A stretch of 64,000 nucleotides of DNA, from the NCBI GenBank assembly GCA_949282965.1, contig CASDQW010000003.1, forward strand, positions 1 through 64,000, written 5' to 3'. The position numbers were made by a program, and so were the translations under genes. Under the pieces are notes generated by a model. That model ran no database searches and had not been told where the DNA came from. It saw nothing but the letters and a program-made list of their open reading frames with translations. Within the stretch, counting starts at the first letter, position 1; every line of letters starts with the position of its first letter. Positions 43,407 through 52,200 of the stretch are shown here, in pieces. This DNA is from an uncultured Lentisphaeria bacterium (GTDB taxonomy: Bacteria > Verrucomicrobiota > Lentisphaeria > Victivallales > Victivallaceae).

Positions 43407-44678
43407 TCAAATACGAAACGATCCACGGAATTCCCCCACCGCCCGACGCATCCGGCTCATCACGCCGTCCACACCGTCGAGCAGCCGTCGGAATGGATTC
43501 CCGGCCCCTTCGCCACCGAGCCGCTGATAATAATCCGCAATCTTCAGCGCCCCCCAGATCGTACTATAGCGGGGATTTTCCAATCCGGTGGCCGCCCCGC
43601 CCACATCCAGCGGCTGTCCGACCCGGACCGACATATCAAAAATTTCCCGGCAGATTCGGCTCGCCGGTTCAAACAACGCGCCGCCTCCGGTCAAAACCAC
43701 CCCACCGTTCAAACCGGACGGCGCCAACCGGTCCCCAATGCGGGAACGGATGATTTCAAACAATTCCCGCAACCGGTGTTCCATAATCGTTTCAAAAGAA
43801 GTCAACGGAATCCGTCTCACCTTGCCGGTCGCACTTGGAAAATCCACATAATCGCGCCGTTCCCGCATCAGACGCACCAGGGTACCGTCCTCCAGCAGTT
43901 TCCGGCAGCTTTCCAGCGGCAATTCCAATCCGATCGCCAGATCGTTCAGCACATGGTTGAACCCCACCTGAAGCATCCCGCTGGCGAGAATCCCGGTATT
44001 GAACTCAATCACGTATTCCGTAACCCCCGCGCCGAAATCGATCAGCAGCACCCCGCCTTCACGCTCCTCCTCGGAAAGAATCCCGACGCCTGACGCCAGC
44101 GGCGAAAACACCATCTCCACATTGTCTTCATACCCGGATTCCCGCACCGCCGTCCGGAAGTTTTCCAGCCGGTTGGTGATTCCGTGCACGATATGCACAT
44201 AGGCATCCAGTTTGTAGGCGGTCTGATTGATCGGATTGCGCAACCGCAGCCGGTCGTCGATCATAAAGTACGATTCCGAACTGTTGAGAATCGTCCGCCC
44301 GGTTTCCAGAGGATGCACCCGGGCGTTCTGGTGCGCCTCGGCCCGTTCCGACTCGGTGATGCGCTGATCCTCATTCTTCACAAACACCGTCCCCACCCCC
44401 TGATAGGAACCGATCCCGCAGCCGGTTACCGGAATCACAATCATCCGGCTGTTGTTCAATTCCCCGCCGGAGGAGGAATCCGCCTCCTCCAGCGCCACGG
44501 ACAACTGGTCGAAAACGGCTTCCATATTGGCGATCTCGCCTTTTACCACGCCTTCCGAAGCCACCTCGCCGCGCCCGATGACGTCCACCCGGCCGTCTTC
44601 ACGCGACTCACCGACCAGCACGCAGATTTTGCTGCTGCCGAACTCAATGGCGCTGACGATGTCCCTGGTTTGAAACAT
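43407..44678 (-). CDS. ftsA: Cell division protein FtsA
   Basis: 423 residues from ATG 44678; a long in-frame extension upstream is noncoding. Actin-like ATP-binding motifs are seen: phosphate 1 'VSAIEFGSSKICVLVGE', phosphate 2 'VLLIDFGAGVTEYVIE' and adenosine 'GGVVLTGGGALFEPA'. The SHS2/1C region lies at about residues 85-165. A C-terminal amphipathic helix, 'FRRLLDGVDGVMSRMRRAVG', is present as in FtsA proteins that bind the membrane. It anchors FtsZ filaments. The 5' leader holds a 6-bp hairpin (CGGCGG/CCGCCG, 44690-44709) that could affect translation. Confidence 0.9.
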   Translation of the reverse strand: MFQTRDIVSAIEFGSSKICVLVGESREDGRVDVIGRGEVASEGVVKGEIANMEAVFDQLSVALEEADSSSGGELNNSRMIVIPVTGCGIGSYQGVGTVFVKNEDQRITESERAEAHQNARVHPLETGRTILNSSESYFMIDDRLRLRNPINQTAYKLDAYVHIVHGITNRLENFRTAVRESGYEDNVEMVFSPLASGVGILSEEEREGGVLLIDFGAGVTEYVIEFNTGILASGMLQVGFNHVLNDLAIGLELPLESCRKLLEDGTLVRLMRERRDYVDFPSATGKVRRIPLTSFETIMEHRLRELFEIIRSRIGDRLAPSGLNGGVVLTGGGALFEPASRICREIFDMSVRVGQPLDVGGAATGLENPRYSTIWGALKIADYYQRLGGEGAGNPFRRLLDGVDGVMSRMRRAVGEFRGSFRI

Positions 44679-44791
44679 GCCTCTCTCCCCGGCGGAAAAC
44701 CAACCGCCGTTCCCGGTCTTGAATATATTTTGCACAATATACTGCGAAAGCGCGCCAATTGCCAGTTTTCCGTCCGGTTTTTCCCGAAACC

Positions 44792-45292
44792 TCAGCGGGT
44801 ATCGTAGGCCCAGTGCAGCAGCGCCTGGCGTTGACGCGGACGGCAGGTCCCATCTCCCGACGCACAATGGCGCCGCAACTGCGCCAGATGTCGGGCCATC
44901 GCCTTCCAGCGCTGAATCTGGCGCCGGTCGTCCTCGCTGCGTCGGCCGAGATAATACCGGCAGTACCATTGAAACCAGCCGCGCGGATCATCGGGATGGA
45001 TCCAGCCCCGCTCCCGCCAGAGGGACAGCGGTTGCGAAGCATTGACGCCGAAATAGTTCAATTCCGGCAGATGCGCCTCATGACACAGCCGGGCGTGTCG
45101 GAACCAGGACGCGGGAAACTCCTCCCGGCAATCCGTCATGTATCGACCGCCGAAAACCCCCAGCGCCAGCATTTCGGCGGGAGTCAGTTCCGGGCGAAAA
45201 TCCGGCGCGAAGTCACTCCCCGGAGCCGCCGTCAGACGATAGCGGTAATTCTGCTGCATCAAATCGCAGACGACGATTTCCCGACCGCTCAT
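44792..45292 (-). CDS. Conserved hypothetical protein beside lipocalin
   Basis: 166 residues, soluble and aromatic-rich. Motifs such as 'LTPAEMLALGVFGGRYMTDC', 'FPASWFRHARL', 'NYFGVNASQPLSLWRERGWIHPDDPRGWFQWYCRYYLGRR', here only partly quoted, are strongly patterned with Trp and Asp. It resembles a family of bacterial and plant proteins of unknown function. Its start overlaps the lipocalin stop (ATGA), so the two are translationally coupled. Confidence 0.6.
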   Translation of the reverse strand: MSGREIVVCDLMQQNYRYRLTAAPGSDFAPDFRPELTPAEMLALGVFGGRYMTDCREEFPASWFRHARLCHEAHLPELNYFGVNASQPLSLWRERGWIHPDDPRGWFQWYCRYYLGRRSEDDRRQIQRWKAMARHLAQLRRHCASGDGTCRPRQRQALLHWAYDTR

Positions 45293-45843
45293 GATTCCGG
45301 CTCCGCAGGCTCCGGAAATTCCAGCCGGTCCACGTCAAAGCCCCATTCCCGGCAGCGTTTCAGCAGCGCGGAGAGCTCCTCTTCCGGCAGCGTCGGCGTC
45401 CGGGACAGAATCCACAAATAGTCCCGGGTCCCCGACGTTACTACCGACCAGCGATAGTCCGGCGCGAGCGCGATGATCCGATAGTCCCCGTAGAATGGAC
45501 GGAAAAACGACACCCGCAATTCTCCACGGTATGGCGGCTGTTCATCTTTCAAAAAGGCGATTCCCCGTACTTCCCGCGGTTCCGTGCCCCGCATGCCGCG
45601 ATTATGCACATCGATGCGACCGTCCTCCCGCAACCGGTATTCCGCCCGAACCCGCTGCAACCCCCGTTCAAACGAATGCGGCAGCCGGGCGATCTCGTGC
45701 CATTGCCCCATGTAACGGGCCGGTTCCAATCCTGACACTGCCGGAATCGACGCCGTCGATTCTCCGCTCCGGCATCCTCCGCCGGCCAGCACGGCCCAGA
45801 GCAACGCCAGCATCCCCATCCCACGTCTGCAATTTCCTGCCAT
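45289..45843 (-). CDS. Outer-membrane lipocalin (Blc-like)
   Basis: 184 residues. A signal peptide with a lipobox (LAGGGC, Cys near residue 24) suggests a lipoprotein. The lipocalin G-x-W motif appears as 'YMGQWHEIARLPHSFERG' (about 44-61), followed by the fold's strands: 'VRAEYRLREDGRIDVHNRG' and 'RGELRVSFFRPFYGDYRIIAL', ending in 'DYLWILSRTPTLPEEELSALL'. These match bacterial Blc, which binds lipids in the envelope. It begins the two-gene unit. Confidence 0.88.
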   Translation of the reverse strand: MAGNCRRGMGMLALLWAVLAGGGCRSGESTASIPAVSGLEPARYMGQWHEIARLPHSFERGLQRVRAEYRLREDGRIDVHNRGMRGTEPREVRGIAFLKDEQPPYRGELRVSFFRPFYGDYRIIALAPDYRWSVVTSGTRDYLWILSRTPTLPEEELSALLKRCREWGFDVDRLEFPEPAEPES

Positions 45844-45864
45844 ACGCCCCCCTTGATTTCCGGG

Positions 45865-47169
45865 TCAGAGTTCACGCAACGGCCGGTTGGCCGCGTCGGC
45901 GACGGCGGCGGCCTCCAGGCGTTCTTCCACATTGTTCAGACTGGACAGCATGACGGCGGTGGCCGGTTCCGGCTGATCTTCTCCCTGTACCTCCAGCATT
46001 TTCCAGACCTGCATTACCGTCAGCGCCGCCGTCGGCACGGCCGGCACGAAGGATTCCGCGCCGGCGACGTCCACCACCCGCAGCAGAATCCCCGCATCCT
46101 GCAGTTGCGCCAGATACTCCCGCACCTGAAACGGCGTAATTTGCAGATTGTCCCCCACTTCCGCCTCCGACAAGCCGCCGCGTCCCGAATCATAATGCCG
46201 GATCACCAGCCGCGCCACCGCAAACAAATACAGTCGCCGCAGCCGCGCGCTGAGCACCGCATCCGAATGCTCAAACCGGCCGGTGTTGATATTCTGATGT
46301 ACGAAAGCGAATTCCGCGCCGAACAGAATGATTTTCCACGACCATTGCAGAAACAGCAGCAGCAGCGGCACCGCCGCAAAACTTCCGTAGATCGTGTTGT
46401 AACGCGACAATGCCACCTGCAAATAAATCAGGGAACTCTGGAGCCCCTGGAACAATGTCCCCGCCACCAGCGCCGCCGCCAGCGCCGAACTGAACCGCAC
46501 CCGGGTGTTCGGCACGAAAAAGTAGATTGCCGCAAACAACAACCACGCCATGATCAGCGGTACCAGCTCGGACCCCGCCACCAGCAGCGGCAGCCCTTCC
46601 CGGAACAGAACAGGACTTCGCCGCGCCAGATCGCTGAGCAGGGCCCGGGTCACCACCGTGGTGCTCCCGGCAATGATGATCAGAATCGGTGTCACCACCA
46701 GAATCGCCAGATAGTCGCTCACCTTGCGCAGAAGATTCCGCCGTCGCGGCAGGTGCCAGAGAGTGTTGAATGTGTCCTCAATGCCCGAAGCCAGCATGAT
46801 CACCGTTCCGAAAAGAAAGATCACCCCCACCCCGGCCACCACGCCACCGCGCGCCTCCTGCAGCGTGGTCTCGGCAAAACGGTAAATCCACGCCAAGGTC
46901 TCCCGGTGTTGCGCAAACCGTGTATTGAGGAACAGCATCAGACGGCCTTCCAGCGCAAACCCCTTGGCGATTCCGAAAAACAACGCCGCCAGCGGTACCA
47001 GTGAAAACAGTGTGTAATACGTCAGCGCCGTCGCCTGCCGCCCGTATTCCCCGTGGCTGAACAGTTTGGCACTGAGCACCAGCACCCGCGAGAATTTTCC
47101 GGAACAACTCAACCGGGCATATGGAGTAATGCCGTCATACAGATAGTTCTTCCATTTTTTCCACATCAT
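45865..47169 (-). CDS. YihY/BrkB-family membrane protein with wHTH tail
   Basis: 434 residues. Six membrane helices occupy about residues 40-310, with the YihY/UPF0761 motifs 'ALTYYTLFSLVPLAALFFGIAKGF' and 'YNTIYGSFAAVPLLLLFLQWSW'. The C-terminal ~115 residues are a soluble winged-helix-like domain ('LSEAEVGDNLQITPFQVREYLAQLQDAGILL'). The family was once called RNase BN wrongly, and its real role is unclear. The gene is followed by an AT-rich promoter region for the regulator at 47373. Confidence 0.8.
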   Translation of the reverse strand: MMWKKWKNYLYDGITPYARLSCSGKFSRVLVLSAKLFSHGEYGRQATALTYYTLFSLVPLAALFFGIAKGFALEGRLMLFLNTRFAQHRETLAWIYRFAETTLQEARGGVVAGVGVIFLFGTVIMLASGIEDTFNTLWHLPRRRNLLRKVSDYLAILVVTPILIIIAGSTTVVTRALLSDLARRSPVLFREGLPLLVAGSELVPLIMAWLLFAAIYFFVPNTRVRFSSALAAALVAGTLFQGLQSSLIYLQVALSRYNTIYGSFAAVPLLLLFLQWSWKIILFGAEFAFVHQNINTGRFEHSDAVLSARLRRLYLFAVARLVIRHYDSGRGGLSEAEVGDNLQITPFQVREYLAQLQDAGILLRVVDVAGAESFVPAVPTAALTVMQVWKMLEVQGEDQPEPATAVMLSSLNNVEERLEAAAVADAANRPLREL

Positions 47170-47293
47170 CGTGTTTTTCCTCCGCGGGCTCCTGACGCGA
47201 AACTATAGTCCCATCCCATCGCCTTTGCAAAAAAACACCACCCCGTTTTCCGCTTTTTTAGAAAAAAATTTTTCAAAAAAATGAAATCCGCCA

Positions 47294-47322
47294 TTGACAT
47301 CCTTTGACAAATGTCCTATAAT
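47294..47322 (+). promoter_or_regulatory. Perfect-consensus promoter with operator-like repeats
   Basis: TTGACA (47294-47299), 17 bases, TATAAT (47317-47322): both hexamers and spacing are exact sigma-70 consensus. Direct repeats of TTGACA lie 10 bases apart (47294, 47304), GGACA repeats 10 bases apart (47337, 47347), and GACAT/ATGTC arms flank the spacer (47296-47315). This arrangement suggests tight repression by the downstream GntR-type protein. Confidence 0.85.
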
Positions 47323-47372
47323 TAATGCAAAAAAATGGACACTTTGGGACAATTATAATTAACTGGATTCTC

Positions 47373-48497
47373 ATGAAAAGCAAACCCGGCAACCGATTTC
47401 AACCGCTGACCGATCATATCGAAGCCATGATCGCCGGTGGTCAATATTCCGCCGGCTCCCGGATTCCTCCACTGCGGGAATTGTGCGAGCGGTTCAAACT
47501 TTCCCGGGGAACCGCCGCGCGAGGGCTGGAATTCCTGCAGGCGCAGGGCATTCTGGAACTGCGTCGCGGTTCCGGCGCCTATGTGCGAAAAGTCAACAGC
47601 GTCGATGCCGGACTTCTCGGACGCCGGATCGCCGTCTTCTCCGAACACATCGACATCAAGGAAAGCTACTGCGCCCATATCATTCTCGGGCTTCAACGGC
47701 AGGCCGCCGCGACAGGAGCCGCCATCAATCTGCATCTGCGCAAATACGGCATGACCACCTATGAGGTCCTGGACCAGGCGGCGCGAGCCGCGGACGCGTT
47801 GCTGCTGGTGGGACATTACGATATTGTTCTGGACCGGTTGCCGCGCATCCGCCCCGGCGTGGGGATCGATATGCTCAATTCCTATGGGTTCGCTTCGCTG
47901 ATCGGCCTGGATCCGCTGCATTGCGCGGAGCTGGCGGAGGAATTTTTCCTGTCCCGCCAAATGAAACGGGTGAAGATCATCAGCTTTCCGATCCCGCTCT
48001 ATGCCTATCGCGCGGAAATTTTCGCCCGGCGCTGGAGTGCCCGGGGACAGTCGGAAACCTACCTGCCGCTCTCGGAACTCCATGCCAATTTTGAACGTCC
48101 GGAACTCTATGACCGCATCATCCGGGAAATGCAGGATCCCGACTGCGGCTATCTCTTCGTCAGCGGCACTGAATGCAACCGCACCCAGATGGAATACCAG
48201 CGCCAGACCGGACGCCTCCTGTCCCGGGATCGCTGCGTACTGTCGATTGACGGCAAATCGCTGCTGATTCCGGAATATCTGCCGGTCAACACCATCACGC
48301 CGGATTATACCGAAATCGGCGAACTGGCCCTCTCCGAGTGCCTGCGGCGCATTGAAAATCCCGGTGCGCGTCCCCGGCGCATTCTCGTCAGCGGTTCCCT
48401 CGTGGAAATGGAACCGGAACCCGCGCCGAAACGCAGCGCCAAATCCACTTCGCTTTCCAATCCCATTTTACCCATAATACAGGAGAACGCCTTATGA
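47373..48497 (+). CDS. GntR-type regulator with LacI-like ligand domain
   Basis: 374 residues from ATG 47373; earlier in-frame starts overlap the promoter. Residues about 1-75 are a GntR winged helix ('PPLRELCERFKLSRGTAARGLEFLQAQGILELRRGSG'). From about residue 85, 'GRRIAVFSEHIDIKESYCAHIILGLQRQA' starts a periplasmic-binding-protein-like sugar-sensing domain, as in AraR-type repressors. It overlaps the pseudopilin start (ATGA), so the three genes of this unit are probably one operon that it controls. Confidence 0.85.
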   Translation: MKSKPGNRFQPLTDHIEAMIAGGQYSAGSRIPPLRELCERFKLSRGTAARGLEFLQAQGILELRRGSGAYVRKVNSVDAGLLGRRIAVFSEHIDIKESYCAHIILGLQRQAAATGAAINLHLRKYGMTTYEVLDQAARAADALLLVGHYDIVLDRLPRIRPGVGIDMLNSYGFASLIGLDPLHCAELAEEFFLSRQMKRVKIISFPIPLYAYRAEIFARRWSARGQSETYLPLSELHANFERPELYDRIIREMQDPDCGYLFVSGTECNRTQMEYQRQTGRLLSRDRCVLSIDGKSLLIPEYLPVNTITPDYTEIGELALSECLRRIENPGARPRRILVSGSLVEMEPEPAPKRSAKSTSLSNPILPIIQENAL

Positions 48498-49219
48498 ACA
48501 AGAGAGTCTTCACCCTGATCGAGCTGCTGGTCGTGATCGCGATCATCGCTATTCTCGCCTCCATGCTGCTCCCCAGCCTCAACAAAGCACGCGCCACCGC
48601 CTGGAAAGCGGCCTGCATCAACATTTCCAAACAGATCGGCGTCTGCGACATGCTGTACGCCAACGATTACAACGATTATCTGACGGCCGCGATCATGGAA
48701 GACGGCGCCCCGTGGTACAAGCTGATGAAGCCGTATGCCAATGACCTTTTCTACCGGAAAGGATATCATGACAAATCCAAGGAAGCCGTCCCGATGTGTC
48801 CTGCCTCCGAACGCGAACAGGGAAAAATCATCACCAGCCACGGCGGCTCCATTTCTCCCTGGACGCCGCTGGATTTGAACTGGACCTACACCTTCCAGTG
48901 CGGCGGCTACATGCGCAGCTATATGCTCGGCTGCAAAGGCTGGACGGAATATTATCCTTACGTCAAGCGCAACCAGGTCCGGCAGCCGTCGAAAAAGATC
49001 ACCAACATGGACGGCTATTATTTCTACTGCATGTTCAACGGCCAGACCGGCTGGGAAGATCAGGTCAGCGGTTCCGTCGCCTGGAGCCGGCATGACAACC
49101 GCGGCACCTATGTGAATGCTCAGTTCGTCGACGGCCATGTCGCCAACTTCGCGTTCCAGCCCCGTACCGCGGATATGTACAGTACATATTTCAAACCGAT
49201 GGAAACTGGTACTCTTTAA
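48494..49219 (+). CDS. Pseudopilin-like protein with H..DG C-terminus
   Basis: 241 residues. The N-terminus M-N-K-R-V-F-T-L-I-E-L-L is a type IV prepilin signal with Glu at +5 and a hydrophobic helix to about residue 28, but the residue before the expected Phe is Val, not Gly. The body is globular, with several Cys. The C-terminal 'SRHDNRGTYVNAQFVDGHV' is the H..DG motif of the large pseudopilin families of Lentisphaerae and Planctomycetes. AGGAG stands eight bases before ATG. It could be surface-anchored or secreted by a type II-like system. Confidence 0.85.
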   Translation: MNKRVFTLIELLVVIAIIAILASMLLPSLNKARATAWKAACINISKQIGVCDMLYANDYNDYLTAAIMEDGAPWYKLMKPYANDLFYRKGYHDKSKEAVPMCPASEREQGKIITSHGGSISPWTPLDLNWTYTFQCGGYMRSYMLGCKGWTEYYPYVKRNQVRQPSKKITNMDGYYFYCMFNGQTGWEDQVSGSVAWSRHDNRGTYVNAQFVDGHVANFAFQPRTADMYSTYFKPMETGTL

Positions 49220-49234
49220 CCCCCTTTGTTGACG

Positions 49235-52200
49235 ATGATGAAAAAATTGACCGCATTGTTGGCCATCCTGCTGGCCGGGGCGCTTTCCGCCCCGGCGGCA
49301 CCGGATGTTATGTTCACCGACGATTTCTCGGAATTTGCCGACGGCCTACCCAAAGGCTGGAGCAAGTATGACACCGGCAGCGCCGGTACCATCACTCAGA
49401 CGCTTCTGCCTTCCGGACGCCGCGCCACAGCCCTGACGGTAACCGATCCCAAGCAGGGTCTGGGACTGAGTCGGAAATTTCCCGCCACGCCGGGCGTCTG
49501 GTACCGTGCCACGCTCGACAGCGCGCCGATGCCGGGCAAAAGCCAGGAGGGGGCCTATTTGCAGTTGCGGTTTTACCCCTATCCGCTGCGCACCTTCCGC
49601 AATTCCGAATATCTGTATCAGGTGCCGCTGAACAATTTTGACGAAAATTCCAACCTGACCAGCGTCACGCTGCGCGCTCCGACGGGCGTCAATGCTGTAG
49701 CGGTCTACATTGTCACCGCGGGTGCGGCTCCCGCGGTCCGGCTGCAGGACTTCAAACTGGAATCCTCGGCGACGGAATTCGCCCCCATCCCCGCCGATCC
49801 GCAGCGGGTGCCGGGCGTGTTGAAAATCACACCGCGCAACCTGTATCTCAATACCGATCTGGTCAAGGATAAGGTCCCCTATACGGCCATCGTCATTCCC
49901 GAAACTCCGGAATACCGGCAGCTGGCCGACAAAATCAACGCCGTCGTCCTGGCGAAAACCGGTGTCCGGCTCCCCGTCCTCAGTGACAAAACCTTCGCCG
50001 ACACGGAGACGCTCAAACACAACCTCATCACCATCGGCAGCCGCGACCGCAACCAGACCGTGGAAAACCTCTACAACCGTTATTATACGTTGCTGGATTC
50101 CCGTTACCCCGGCAAGGGCGGTTCGCTGGTGCGCAGTCTGCACAATCCCTTCGGCGACGGCTGCAATGTCCTCACCGTCGGCGGCAGCGATCCGGCAGGC
50201 GACCGACAGGCCGTCGACCGGTTTGTGAACCTTCTGAACGCATGCCCCGCCGGCAACGACCTCCGGCTCGGTTATCTGGCCGATATCGTTCTGGGACAGG
50301 GCAAACAGCCGCCGGAAAACGCCAAGGACGCGGTCTCCTGGGACCAGTCCCCGGACGGCGGCAGCCCCAACGAATTTGGTTGGAATCTGGTCAGCAAGAA
50401 CATGGCACTCTTCTACATGACCGGCGACACCCGTTACGCCCGTGAATTCATGCGGCTGGCGTTTCCTGACGAACGCGCCTCGGAGGATCTCAACCGGCTG
50501 GACGGCGAATTCGTCTATTCCAATTTGAAGGATCCGCTGGGGGAACCGTACCATTACAATGCCCATATGCTTATTCTGTACTGGGACCTCATCGAGGAGG
50601 ATCCCTTCTTCTCGGATGAAGACCGGGTCCGGATCACGGAAAAATTCTACGAACAGCTCAACAACCGGCGGAAGAACGGCGACAAAGGCATCTATAAGAT
50701 CTACAACCTCAAGGAAACCCCGCTGAAGCTGCGGGATCGCCATTATCTGTCGGAAGCGGTTACCGTCTACTGCACCGCACGTTATTTCCGGAAATACTAT
50801 CCCTCCCGCGACGGCCGGGACGGCGAGAAAGTTGCGCGCCGACTCTTCACCACGCTTGATCAGTATCCGGCGATCGTGGCGGGGAGCCTCTTCTGGTACA
50901 ATACCTTCATCCGCCCGGCGATCCGTTTCGCCCTGCTGGACGGCGGCCGGAAGTACGTCGGCAACCCGGTCATCAGCAGCTATGTGGAAGCCCTGGTCAT
51001 GCTCTCCGAACGGCGGCCGGGGGACTGGGCGCACGACTATTCCAGCCCTGAACTGCTCTATCAGATGGCCTATCTGACCGAAGATCAGGCTCCGGTGGAA
51101 ATCGCCAACCTGAGTAAGAACTTCGACCCCGACCAGTTCCGGGTGGGGCAGTCCTATTATCCGGCGCATCCGTATGAGCATGACTTCTTCGCCGACACCG
51201 ACGGCAAATGGCGGATTGCCAGATTTGACGCCCGGGGCATGGATGAATGGAATCCGCCCTTTGACAAAAACAAGGTCGTCGAATGGATGAGTTACCGCCG
51301 CCACGGCGATGCGGGCGAGGATTTCGCGCTGCTCGACGCCAAATACGAATCGGGCCGAAATCCCTTCCATAATTTCGCCCTGATCAGTTTGTATCTGCGC
51401 GGTGTGCCGCTGCTGCGCGGCTATCACAACCAGCTGCACATCTACCGGGACGGTCTCGGCGACCCGAAAATCAGCCAGTACACCGAACCGCTCCGCTACG
51501 GCCGCGTCGGCAAAACCGCCTTCATGCAGGGGAAACTCGCCGCCTTCAACGGCCATGACTGGATTCGAACCTTCGTCATCCGGGAAAACGGGTTCCTGCT
51601 GACATTTGACGAAGTGACGCCGCTTGCGGACTACCGCACTTCGCAAATCATCGTCAACTGGGAAACGCCCCACGGCACGAAGATGACGCCGACGGCAAAA
51701 CACGAATTCGAACTTGCCAGCGGTGACACCCGCTGGACCGTCGCCTGCTCCGCTCCGGGAGAAACCAGCCAGAAACGCGTCGCCGGCGGCACCTATCTGA
51801 AAACCACCGGCGTCGATTCCCAGCTCACCATCCTCGGCGAAGGCAAAGCGGGACAGCCGATCCGCTTCGCATCGATTCTGCGCCCCGGCGCTCCCGAAAA
51901 AACCCCGTCTGCGGCAGAACAAAACGGCGTCATCGCCCTGCGTTTGCCGCAACCGGCCATTCTGACGGCCCGGGATGCCGGATTCCTCCTGACCGAAAAA
52001 GATCATCTGTTCGGTTTTCAGGTCCGCGAACTGCCGGGCGTGCTGACCGCCTCCGCTCCGGTATCTGCTGATTTTGACCGGAAAACCGGACAACTCTCCT
52101 TGACCGCCGACCGCGCCACCGAAGTCATCCTCAACGCCGACGACAAAAGAGTCACGGTGCCCGCCGGCAAGGAACTGGTGTTGAACGTCGCCGCGGCTCC

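Noticed and set aside
44679-44969. Upstream extension of ftsA
   Set aside because: The extra 97 residues are low-complexity and overlap a different gene; the actin-fold N-terminus begins at the 44678 ATG.
49346-52093. Long minus-strand open frame inside the secreted-protein gene
   Set aside because: It lies fully antisense to a protein with a signal peptide and domain structure, has no ribosome site, and its translation is low-complexity.
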